The notes below the pieces were generated by a model. It searched no databases. It saw nothing but the letters and a program-made list of their open reading frames with translations, and was not told where the DNA came from. Below, piece after piece: positions 15,035 through 22,424 of a stretch of 24,240 bases of DNA. The stretch's first letter is position 1, and each line of letters starts with the position of its first letter. The position numbers were made by a program, and so were the translations under genes. The DNA is from Desulfatirhabdium sp964549995 (GTDB lineage: Bacteria > Desulfobacterota > Desulfobacteria > Desulfobacterales > Desulfatirhabdiaceae), in contig CAZJXF010000045.1 of assembly GCA_964549995.1 (NCBI GenBank), forward strand, positions 1-24,240. The letters run 5' to 3'.

Positions 15035-16671
15035 CATGTCCTCCTGAAAATCATCGCCGCAGCCACATCCATATCGGCCATCCAGCCATCGAAGGCACTG
15101 GAAAGATGGTCCATCAGCTCACGGGAAAGCGTTTGTGCGGCTGGCAGAGACGCATCCACCGCCCGAAGCACCTTCCATCCCTTCGTCAGAAAAGCCTCAG
15201 CCGTTTCCGCCGCAAAGAGCCTGGAAAACACCTTTTCCTTTTCGAGGTCCGAAGACCCTTCCCGGACGGCGGCTGCCGCCTTCCGTACCCGGGCTGCGGC
15301 CACCTCGGCCTGCGTCATCAGATCCGCAATCAGGAACATGACGTACTGGAGCCGAGTCCATTTCTGCTCGTGGGCCAAGAGGATGATCCGATTGATCTCC
15401 TGCAAACACCTGCCGACTGTGGCAGCGCCGATATCCGGAATCTCCGCCGCCAGTCGGTCCATCTCGTCGGCCATGTCGAGATAGAACCGCCCCTTGGTCT
15501 TCCAGGTCTTCTTCCACCGGAAAGTAGAGATGATGTTCTGCTGGATCTCGCTCGTACCTTCATAGATGCAGGTGATCTTGACATCCCGTTTGATTTTTTC
15601 GACGCCGAACTCGACCGTGTATCCATAGCCGCCAAGGGCCTGGATGGCATCGTCTGCAGCGCGATTGGCCGCCTCCGTCGCAAAATATTTGGCGATCGAG
15701 CCTTCCACTTGCAAATCGGCCTCCCCCGAATCGATGCGAAGGGCCACTTCGTCAATGAAGGCTTCGGCGGCAGACAACCGAACCACGTGAGGCACGACGA
15801 GTTTGTGGGTATAGCCCTGTTTTTCCGACAACGGCCCGCCGAACTGAATCCTGTCCTGCGCATAGGGAACGACGATGGCCAAAGCCGCTTCCGCCGCACC
15901 CAAGGCCATGGAAGCCACCATCAGCCGGGTGTATCCGAAGACGGCGTTGGCTTGTTTGAGCCCCTGTCCCGGAACCCCACCGATGAGCCGATCCACAGGA
16001 ACGAAGACGTCGTCGAAACGCAAGGCGGCCGTATTGGAAGCCCGGATACCGTGTTTTTCCTCGGCTTTTCCGGGAACGAATCCAGGGGTCCCTTTTTCGA
16101 CGATGAAGAAACTCGGGCCTTCCGGCGTATCCGCCAGAACGGTCAGAAAATCCGCATATCCGCCCGTCGAGATGAACTGTTTGGTGCCGGTGATGCGGTA
16201 TCCGCTGACAGCTCCGGATGCGTCCATCACCGGAACGGCTTTCGTCTTGAGGGCTGCAACGTTGCTTCCGGCACCGGGTTCGGTGACGGCATAAGCTACC
16301 AGCGCCCCGCCTTCTGCAATGGCGCCGAGCCATTTTTCCTTCTGTTCTTCGGTGCCGCCGACCAGAATCGGATCTGCACCCAATTGAATAGCGAAAAATG
16401 CCGTCGCAACACCCAAACAGACACCAGCCATCTTGCGGGTCAGCGCACAGCAATCCCTCGCACCGCCGCCCATGCCGCCATAGGCTTCGGGGATGAAGAG
16501 CAATTGCATCCCGATATCCGGACCGAGCATCTCCCGGATCTCGTCTTCCGGAAAGATCTCGTTTCGATCGCATTCCAGAATACGCTCCCGGGTCAGCAGC
16601 CGGGCCTTCAGCTTGTCCACGACATCCAACACCATTTGGCGGGATTCGGGATCGAGTCCCATCAATTCCAT
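15034..16671 (-). CDS. acyl-CoA dehydrogenase inside the fatty-acid operon
   Basis: 545 residues. The ACAD fold is clear: AYAVTEPGAGSN (126-137) contacts FAD and substrate, RIQFGGPLSEKQ lies near 274-285, and CIYEGTSEIQQN carries the catalytic base E371. About 150 residues of helical extension follow, as in very-long-chain or ACAD9-like enzymes. It is placed between rpmF and fabG and overlaps fabG at ATGA, so it is very probably cotranscribed with fatty acid synthesis genes. Known ACADs oxidise acyl-CoA and pass electrons to ETF. Here a role in supplying or modifying acyl chains (acyl-CoA or acyl-ACP) is possible but is inference. AGGA lies eight to nine bases before the ATG. Confidence 0.93.
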   Translation of the reverse strand: MELMGLDPESRQMVLDVVDKLKARLLTRERILECDRNEIFPEDEIREMLGPDIGMQLLFIPEAYGGMGGGARDCCALTRKMAGVCLGVATAFFAIQLGADPILVGGTEEQKEKWLGAIAEGGALVAYAVTEPGAGSNVAALKTKAVPVMDASGAVSGYRITGTKQFISTGGYADFLTVLADTPEGPSFFIVEKGTPGFVPGKAEEKHGIRASNTAALRFDDVFVPVDRLIGGVPGQGLKQANAVFGYTRLMVASMALGAAEAALAIVVPYAQDRIQFGGPLSEKQGYTHKLVVPHVVRLSAAEAFIDEVALRIDSGEADLQVEGSIAKYFATEAANRAADDAIQALGGYGYTVEFGVEKIKRDVKITCIYEGTSEIQQNIISTFRWKKTWKTKGRFYLDMADEMDRLAAEIPDIGAATVGRCLQEINRIILLAHEQKWTRLQYVMFLIADLMTQAEVAAARVRKAAAAVREGSSDLEKEKVFSRLFAAETAEAFLTKGWKVLRAVDASLPAAQTLSRELMDHLSSAFDGWMADMDVAAAMIFRRT

Positions 16672-16740
16672 CGTGTTCCTTCCTACATGGATCGCATCGT
16701 CCGAAAGATCATCCGGCTTCTTCCATGGATCGGCTTCGGG

Positions 16741-16929
16741 TTATTTTTCGGCCTCTTCTTCCGGAATCAAGGTTCTTCCTTTATATTCACCGCAGCTCGG
16801 GCATGCGTGGTGGGGAAGCTTCGCTTCGCCGCATTTCGGGCAAACCGAGAGATTCGGTGCATCGATATGGTCATGAGCCCTTCTCATATCGCGCTTGGAT
16901 TTGGACGTCTTGTGCTTGGGGACTGCCAT
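16741..16929 (-). CDS. rpmF: 50S ribosomal protein L32
   Basis: 62 residues. Begins with the conserved MAVPKHKTSKSKRDMRRAH and carries the zinc ribbon CPKC...CPSC (C30, C33, C43, C46), the zinc-binding form of L32. AAGGAG lies eight bases before the ATG. It heads the minus-strand operon that continues into acyl-CoA dehydrogenase, fabG, acpP and fabF, a form of the widespread rpmF-fab linkage. The usual upstream partner yceD (DUF177) is not present here. Confidence 0.97.
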   Translation of the reverse strand: MAVPKHKTSKSKRDMRRAHDHIDAPNLSVCPKCGEAKLPHHACPSCGEYKGRTLIPEEEAEK

Positions 16930-17300
16930 GGTCTGTTCTCCTTTTCATAACGAATCGATATCGACTTCTAACATGCCCGGTTTTTTCGCAAAAATCGGGC
17001 GCAACCACCGCTATTGACTAATGACTATGTCAAAAATGCGGGCATTAGTAATTGAACCGCAACCATTTGTCAAGCTTTTTTTAAATGCGTCGTTGAGGTT
17101 TTCCAAGGGATGTGATAGAGTAGAAAGCGCATTTGGCTTATATTTACCTGAAATAACAGCTTTTCATTTTAAGAGCCGCAAGGAAACCGATCGGATTCCC
17201 CTTGATGTCCGACAGTATTCTTTGCGATCGCATCCCGATTGACTAATACTGTAAATGATCCATTAAGTCAAATACAAAGCAAACGAGCGCTGTTTAGCTG
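16930..17300. other. rpmF leader and non-coding gap
   Basis: No credible gene is seen. A stem-loop lies at 16975-17000 (GCCCG with CGGGC plus a T5/A5 inner stem) in the rpmF leader. The 10-mer attgactaat occurs twice in direct orientation, at 17013-17022 and 17238-17247, and a related attagtaattg at 17044. The open frame at 17021-17242 has no ribosome site and no protein-like pattern, so it is not called. Confidence 0.6.
17045..17073 (-). promoter_or_regulatory. possible rpmF operon promoter
   Basis: On the minus strand a perfect TTGACA (17073-17068) is followed after 17 bp by TACTAA (17050-17045), a poor -10 match. It would give a leader of about 110 nt ahead of rpmF. The overlap with the attgactaat-like repeats makes a regulated promoter conceivable. 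Confidence 0.35.
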
Positions 17301-17614
17301 GTGAATGGGCTCGCAAAAAGTCGCCTCTTACCGATTTTCTTTCAATGCCGGGCTTCCAGCAGGAGGGCGGGTGGTGTTTTGCGAAGCAGCGGAAACGTGT
17401 TTGAAGCAGCCGGAGATCGTTGGATCGGGCGGACGCGCTTCATCTGTTTTGGATGGGAAATCCGGATGTTGCCTTTCAAAAAGCCATCGTTTCCATCTTG
17501 GCCATCCGCCCGATCCTACGAGATCGGGCTGCTGAGTTTTTCCGCTGCGCAAGCAAAATGCACCCGCTCTCCTGCGGGTTAAACAAGAGCATCCGGCCTT
17601 TTTGCGAAGCCGTC
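17301..17614 (+). repeat. structured repeat, copy B (long nested hairpin with inverted ends)
   Basis: Same organisation as the repeat at 9637-9913. The left end gggctcgcaaaaagtcg (from 17308) and the right end cctttttgcgaagccgtc (17597-17614) are imperfect inverted repeats, so the copy looks like a complete MITE-like unit of about 310 bp. The core 17359-17575 folds as one long hairpin. Outer arms 17359-17395 and 17539-17575 pair. AGCAGCC (17405-17411) pairs with GGCTGCT (17527-17533). GGATCGGGCGGA (17422-17433) pairs perfectly with TCCGCCCGATCC (17505-17516). TTTTG (17447-17451) pairs with CAAAA (17477-17481). Loop motifs match the other copy. It ends 34 bp before gltX. Confidence 0.85.
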
Positions 17615-17648
17615 CGCAATGATCAACTATTCGTAGAGGAGAACCTTC

Positions 17649-19052
17649 TTGGAAACGGTTATTACGAGATTTCCCCCCAGCCCTACGGGGTACCTTCATT
17701 TGGGCGGAGCACGAACCGCCCTCTTCAATTGGCTTTACGCCAGACACTGCAATGGAAAGTTCGTCTTCCGCATCGAAGACACCGACCAGGTGCGCTCGAC
17801 CCAAGAATCCGTCGACGCCATCTTCGATGCTCTGGAATGGCTCGGAATCGACTGGGACGAAGGCCCTTACTTTCAGTCCCAGCGTATGGACATCTATAGA
17901 GAATACGTCCAGCGGCTGCTGGAATCGGGACATGCCTATTATTGTACCTGCAGCCCGGAAGCCGTCGAAGCAATGCGCCAGAAAGCGCTGGCTACCGGAG
18001 GAAAGCCCAAATACGACGGTACCTGCAGAGACAAAGGACTGGGGCCGAGCCAGGGAGCTGTCGTTCGTTTTCGAGCCCCTCAGATGGGAACTACGGTCAT
18101 CGATGACGTCGTGAAAGGGCCGATCGTTTTTCAGAATGCGGAGCAGGACGATTTCATCATCCAACGCAGCGATGGAACGCCGACCTATAATTTTGTCGTT
18201 GTCGTGGACGACATCACCATGCGGATCAATACGATCATTCGAGGGGACGATCATGTGAACAACACTCCCCGTCAGATCATGCTTTATAAGGCGTTCGGAG
18301 CGCCGTTGCCCGTGTTTGCCCATGTCCCGATGGTGTTGGGAAAGGACAAGACGCGTCTAAGCAAACGGCATGGGGCGACCTCCGTCACCGCATACCGGGA
18401 TATGGGGTTTCTTCCGGAAGCCATGATCAATTACCTGGTGAGACTGGGGTGGTCCTGCGGCGATCAGGAATTTTTCACGCGGGAAGAACTGATTCAGAAA
18501 TTCAACCTCGAGAACATCGGAAAATCCGCCGGTGTCTTCGATATGGACAAGCTGCTGGCGCTTAACCAAGACCACATGAAGGCAACCCCACCGGAGCGGC
18601 TGGCTCCGATGTTGCTGCCGTTTTTACAAGAAAGGGGGTATGCCGCCGAGGACGGACCTTTCCTCTGGAAGGTGATCCGTACCCTTGCGCCGAGAGCCAA
18701 GACCCTCGCCGAAATGGCGGATGCAGCCCGGTTCTACTATGTGGACACGATCGAATATCAGCCGGATGCTGCCGCCAAATTTCTCAATCCGGAGCATCTA
18801 CCCGCACTGCAATGGATTGCAGAGGAGCTGGAAGGACTCGATCCTGTCACCGAACAGAACCTGGAAGAGGCGTTTCATCGAGTAGCCGAAAAGACCGGAT
18901 GGAAGCTTGGGAAAATTGCACAGCCGGTTCGGGTGGCCTTGACAGGCAAGACGGCAAGCCCGGGCATCTTCGAAATCATCGAAATTCTCGGAAAGCGGAA
19001 CGTCCTAAATCGGCTGAAGCGGGCGGTTCAGATGATTCGCTGCAAGGGGTGA
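17649..19052 (+). CDS. gltX: glutamyl-tRNA synthetase
   Basis: 467 residues, usual for bacterial GluRS, which charges tRNA-Glu. Class I signatures: PPSPTGYLHLGGART (HIGH motif, H17) and TRLSKRHG (KMSKS variant RLSKR, 236-240). The zinc site has C99, C101 and C126, but the fourth position, His in the E. coli enzyme, is Asp128. The start is TTG at 17649, supported by GAGGAG about eight bases upstream and by the conserved N-terminus; no ATG is available in frame. It begins 34 bp after structured repeat B. Its last ~25 codons lie under the convergent ABC ATPase frame. Whether it also charges tRNA-Gln cannot be seen. Confidence 0.96.
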   Translation: METVITRFPPSPTGYLHLGGARTALFNWLYARHCNGKFVFRIEDTDQVRSTQESVDAIFDALEWLGIDWDEGPYFQSQRMDIYREYVQRLLESGHAYYCTCSPEAVEAMRQKALATGGKPKYDGTCRDKGLGPSQGAVVRFRAPQMGTTVIDDVVKGPIVFQNAEQDDFIIQRSDGTPTYNFVVVVDDITMRINTIIRGDDHVNNTPRQIMLYKAFGAPLPVFAHVPMVLGKDKTRLSKRHGATSVTAYRDMGFLPEAMINYLVRLGWSCGDQEFFTREELIQKFNLENIGKSAGVFDMDKLLALNQDHMKATPPERLAPMLLPFLQERGYAAEDGPFLWKVIRTLAPRAKTLAEMADAARFYYVDTIEYQPDAAAKFLNPEHLPALQWIAEELEGLDPVTEQNLEEAFHRVAEKTGWKLGKIAQPVRVALTGKTASPGIFEIIEILGKRNVLNRLKRAVQMIRCKG

Positions 19053-19815
19053 TGGGATGCGAAAAGGCACCATCTGCGGATCGGCTGGAGGAGGCTGTGG
19101 TGTCCCAAGGCGCCCAGGTGCTGAGTGAAACGGCCGCTTCTCCCAGAATTTCTCGGATGTCTCCTTCCCGGATGATCCGCCCTTCGAAGAGAACGGCGAC
19201 TCTGCGGGTCAGAAACGGAATTTCCGAAAAATCGTGGGTGACAAAGAGCGTCGTGATTCCCGTTTCGGGTAAAATGCGCCCCAATTCGATCAGCAACCCT
19301 TTTCGAGTGGGGTAATCCAGCGCAGAAAACGGCTCATCCATCAACAACAGTTGCGGCTGCAGGGCAAGGGCTCGTGCGATGCTGGCGCGCTGGGCCTCGC
19401 CGCCGGAGAGCTTTCGCGCCTGCTTTCGGGCAAGATGCGAAATTCCCAGCCGATGCATCCATTCCTCCGAACGCATCTGCGCATCATGCCGAGAAACGCC
19501 CCGGATCCGCTGCGGGATTTCAATGTTTCGTTGGACCGTGGTATCCAGCAGCAGGGCTTCCTGAAAGACCAAGGCCATGCGCCGCATGGCTGCCAGACGA
19601 TTGCCGTTTGAGATAGGTTCGCCATCCAACTCGATGGTGCCTGTGTCCGGCTGGATCAGGAAGGCCAGCACCTGCAGGAGGGTGGATTTCCCGGCTCCGT
19701 TTGGGCCGACCAACGCGAGGGTTTCTCCGGAAGTCAGCACCAACCGGTCGATATCCAGGATCGCTTTTCCGGATCGTTGGAGTTTCAGGTCCGAAGCTGT
19801 GAGTGCAATCGGCAT
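18976..19815 (-). CDS. tupC: tungstate-type ABC transporter ATPase
   Basis: 279 residues. Walker A GPNGAGKST (37-45), Q85 of the Q-loop, signature LSGGEAQRASIARAL (136-150), Walker B LLLMDEP (157-162) and H194 of the switch are all intact. Assigned to tungstate by position, directly after the permease and TupA genes. Its start overlaps the permease stop (TGATG). Family members usually end near residue 230-240. Here a ~45-residue Ser/Pro-rich tail follows GEAAVSLST and runs 77 bp into the 3' end of the convergent gltX gene, so the tail looks like read-through after loss of an earlier stop. Confidence 0.9.
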   Translation of the reverse strand: MPIALTASDLKLQRSGKAILDIDRLVLTSGETLALVGPNGAGKSTLLQVLAFLIQPDTGTIELDGEPISNGNRLAAMRRMALVFQEALLLDTTVQRNIEIPQRIRGVSRHDAQMRSEEWMHRLGISHLARKQARKLSGGEAQRASIARALALQPQLLLMDEPFSALDYPTRKGLLIELGRILPETGITTLFVTHDFSEIPFLTRRVAVLFEGRIIREGDIREILGEAAVSLSTWAPWDTTASSSRSADGAFSHPITPCSESSEPPASADLGRSAFREFR

Positions 19816-20513
19816 CAGGGAGCGCTCTTTCGTTGCTGCCAGAGGCTCAACAAGGATACGATGACAAATGTCAGCGCCAGCAGAATGATACTGAGGGCGG
19901 TGGCAAGCTCCAGGTTCCCTTTTGAAACCTCCAGAACGGTTGCGGTTGTCAACACCCGGGTGTATCCGCGGATGTTGCCGCCGACCATCATCGAAGCACC
20001 GACTTCGCTGATCACCCCGCCGAAGCCGGCGATGACGGCTGAGAGAATGCCCAGTCGGGCTTCCCAGAGCAGGAGCAGCAGGAATTGAAAACGGGTGGCG
20101 CCCATGGAGCGGATCTGCAGAAGCAGCTTGGGATTGACGGACTGGATGGCTGCCATGCTGAAACCGGCGACGATCGGGCTTGCGATGATGGACTGCGCCA
20201 CGACAATCGCCGTTGGCGTATACAGCAGCCCCAGCATCCCAAAGGGTCCGTAGCGCGCCAGCATCAACCAGGTGACCAGGCCCACCACAACGGGCGGAAG
20301 ACCCATGCCGAAATTGACGAGACTCACCCAGAATCCCCGGCTGGGGAAACGGGTGAGCGCAAGGACGGTACCGATCGGGATGCCGATGGCGATACTGATG
20401 ATGGTGGCCGTCACCGACACCTGAATGGTGCGCCAGGTGATTTCCAGAACCTCCGGATCAAGCGATATCAGCATCCGGACGGCGGCCAACAACCCTTCCC
20501 AGATGACGTTCAT
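19815..20513 (-). CDS. tupB: tungstate-type ABC transporter permease
   Basis: 232 residues, about five or six membrane helices. The permease coupling loop is visible: SMGATRFQFLLLLLWEARLG followed by GGVISEVGASMMVGGNIRGY, a pattern typical of TupB/ModB-like permeases. It forms the membrane channel with TupC and receives tungstate from TupA. It begins 12 bp after the tupA stop and shares the bases TGATG with tupC, so tupA-tupB-tupC appear to be a single message. Confidence 0.92.
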   Translation of the reverse strand: MNVIWEGLLAAVRMLISLDPEVLEITWRTIQVSVTATIISIAIGIPIGTVLALTRFPSRGFWVSLVNFGMGLPPVVVGLVTWLMLARYGPFGMLGLLYTPTAIVVAQSIIASPIVAGFSMAAIQSVNPKLLLQIRSMGATRFQFLLLLLWEARLGILSAVIAGFGGVISEVGASMMVGGNIRGYTRVLTTATVLEVSKGNLELATALSIILLALTFVIVSLLSLWQQRKSAP

Positions 20514-20525
20514 TCGGACATGCCT

Positions 20526-21383
20526 TTATGGTTTCCCGGATTCTGTTGCGGCATCCGGGAAAAAGAGCGGCGCCCCGTATTTCTCCTTACCGAATTCACC
20601 GATGCGTTTCTGTGTTTCCGGTGCAATCATGAAATCGACGAACGCCTTGGCTCCCGAAGCGTTTACCTTGCTGAACTTCTCCGGATTCACCTGCATGACA
20701 TGGTAAATGTTGAGCAAGGGTTTGTCTCCCTCACACAGAATGGCAAGCTCGAGATGCGCTTTTTGGGACAGGTACGTACCCCGGTCGGTCAATGTGTAGG
20801 CGCCTTTCTGGGAAGCCATCGATAGCGTCGCCCCCATTCCCTGGCCCGATTCCTGATACCAGGGTTTTCCTTTGGGGTCAATGCCCGCTTCTTTCCAGAG
20901 AGAAAGCTCCTTCTTGTGGGTTCCGGAATCATCGCCCCGCGAAATGAAAACCGATTGGGTTGCGGCGATGGCTTTGAGCGCCTCGACTGCGGATTTGCCC
21001 TTAAGGCCGGCCGGATCTTTCGATGGTCCTGCGAGAATGAAGTCGTTGTGCATCACGAGCCGGTAGTTGATGCCAATGCCGGCATCCACCAGTTTTTTCT
21101 CGGCTGCCGGGGCATGCACCAGCAGCACATCCGCTTCTCCCTTCTCACCCATGGCAAGGGCTTGACCCGTCCCGACGGCAATGGTTTTCACGCGATATCC
21201 CGTCTGTTTTTCGAAAATCGGCACCAGCTCGTCGAGAAGGCCGGAATCGACCGTCGATGTCGTCGTGGAGAGGATGATGTCTTTGACCTCTGCGGCAGAT
21301 GCGGCGGCAATCCATAACAACGATAGGAGCGCAACAGCCATGGAACCCCTGAACCAGTGACGGCCTGCAAACAACTTGTTCAT
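20526..21383 (-). CDS. tupA: tungstate-binding periplasmic protein
   Basis: 285 residues. A signal peptide spans about residues 1-31 (AVALLSLLWIAAASAA). Mature TupA signature STTTSTVDSGLL (39-50) contains the TTTS oxyanion motif, and FISRGDDSGTHKKE carries R149, at the position of the conserved ligand-binding Arg. The ATG at 21383 is used rather than the TTG six bases upstream, since AGGAG sits seven bases before the ATG and would touch the TTG. TupA proteins bind tungstate with high affinity for tungsten enzymes such as aldehyde oxidoreductases and some formate dehydrogenases. A 170-bp gap separates it from the second binding protein. Confidence 0.92.
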   Translation of the reverse strand: MNKLFAGRHWFRGSMAVALLSLLWIAAASAAEVKDIILSTTTSTVDSGLLDELVPIFEKQTGYRVKTIAVGTGQALAMGEKGEADVLLVHAPAAEKKLVDAGIGINYRLVMHNDFILAGPSKDPAGLKGKSAVEALKAIAATQSVFISRGDDSGTHKKELSLWKEAGIDPKGKPWYQESGQGMGATLSMASQKGAYTLTDRGTYLSQKAHLELAILCEGDKPLLNIYHVMQVNPEKFSKVNASGAKAFVDFMIAPETQKRIGEFGKEKYGAPLFFPDAATESGKP

Positions 21384-21553
21384 ATTCAATCTCCTTTCTC
21401 TTGTTTGTGATCAAGCAAAACCACGCGTGTTTCTGCCAACTTTGGCCTGTCTTGCCGAATCGTATGGTGATTTACAGATTCCATGCATTCCATCCGCGAT
21501 CCCCAAACGTTCCGTAACATATTCGTGAGGCTAACATTGCACCCATCATATCC
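21384..21553 (-). promoter_or_regulatory. gap upstream of tupA, possible regulatory region
   Basis: The 170-bp gap contains a hairpin gccaa-ct-ttggc (21435-21446) and an AATC-N7-GATT dyad inside gaatcgtatggtgattt near 21457-21473. The presence of a ModE-type regulator nearby makes a binding site plausible, but neither element matches a consensus I can state with confidence. No molybdenum-cofactor riboswitch pattern was recognised. Confidence 0.3.
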
Positions 21554-22411
21554 CTATGGCCGGTGCTGTTTCCACTGTTTGGAATTGGGGAAAAACAGGC
21601 TGGCGCCATAGCGATCTTTTCCAAATTCCTGGATGATCTTCTGCCCCTTGTCGACGGCAGTCAGCCAGTTGACGAATGCCATTGCATCGTTGAAATTCGT
21701 ATTGGGAAATTTTTTCGGATTGACGGGGATCAGTGAAATGAAATTGAGCAGGACTTCATCTTTTTCGACCAGAATGACGGAGTGGATTTGTTTTTGAAGC
21801 GAGAGAAACGTTGCCCGATCAATAACTGTATACGCTGATTTTTCACTGACATATTTCAATGTCGCTCCGTTACCCAGAGAGCCTTTCTCGTAGATTTCGT
21901 ACCATGCCCCTTTGGGTTCGACTCCGGCAATCGACCATAAATTCATTTCCGCTACATGTGTGCCGGAGCGATCTCCCCGACTGATGAATAAGGCACCTGT
22001 TTGGGCGATTTTGCGGAGCGCATCGACAGCGCTTTTCATATTTCGAATCCCGGCAGGATCATTCGGAGGCCCTACGATCACGAAGTCATTGTACATGAGA
22101 TCGATACGTTCCGTTCCATACCCTTCTGCTACAAATTTTTCTTCGAGTGACCGTGCATGCACCATGACCAGATCGATCACACCTTTTTGGGCGAGTTTCA
22201 ACGTTGCGCCCGTACCCATTCCGATATGCCGCACGCGAATTCCGGTTTCCGTTTCGAATGCCTGCTCCAGAACATCGACAATTCCCGAATCGATGGGACC
22301 GATCGTACTGGCCAGGAGGACAAACCCTTTCTGTTCTGCAGGACTGCCGGTGACAAAACCAGCGATCAGGGCCAGCGCAATGCAGCTACACACCATGAAT
22401 CTCTTCATCAT
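21554..22411 (-). CDS. second TupA-like oxyanion-binding protein
   Basis: 285 residues, equal in length to TupA and clearly its paralogue (NDFVIVGPPNDPAG, ALFISRGDRSGTH, PVNPKKFPNTNFNDAMAFVNWL, KDRYGASLFFPN). The N-terminal oxyanion motif differs: ASTIGPIDSGI (from residue 34) replaces the STTTSTVDSGL of TupA. Ligand preference may therefore differ; molybdate, tungstate or another anion are all possible. Four ATG codons in a row (22417, 22414, 22411, 22408) follow AAGGAG. The third, six bases from the site, is chosen. A signal peptide follows (MVCSCIALALIAGFVTG). It begins 13 bp after the unknown gene upstream. No separate permease or ATPase accompanies it. Confidence 0.9.
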   Translation of the reverse strand: MMKRFMVCSCIALALIAGFVTGSPAEQKGFVLLASTIGPIDSGIVDVLEQAFETETGIRVRHIGMGTGATLKLAQKGVIDLVMVHARSLEEKFVAEGYGTERIDLMYNDFVIVGPPNDPAGIRNMKSAVDALRKIAQTGALFISRGDRSGTHVAEMNLWSIAGVEPKGAWYEIYEKGSLGNGATLKYVSEKSAYTVIDRATFLSLQKQIHSVILVEKDEVLLNFISLIPVNPKKFPNTNFNDAMAFVNWLTAVDKGQKIIQEFGKDRYGASLFFPNSKQWKQHRP

Positions 22412-22424
22412 CATCATCTCCTTC

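Noticed and set aside
12824..15484. An 886-residue plus-strand open frame.
   Set aside because: It is antisense to fabF, acpP, fabG and the acyl-CoA dehydrogenase end, all of which carry full family motifs. Its translation has no domain pattern.
15106..16950. A 614-residue plus-strand open frame.
   Set aside because: Antisense shadow of the acyl-CoA dehydrogenase and rpmF; it follows from their codon bias.
17021..17242. A 73-residue plus-strand frame upstream of structured repeat B.
   Set aside because: No ribosome site, no recognisable pattern, and it overlaps the probable rpmF promoter.
21384..21553. Molybdenum or tungsten cofactor riboswitch upstream of tupA.
   Set aside because: None of the conserved sequence blocks of that riboswitch class could be recognised on either strand.
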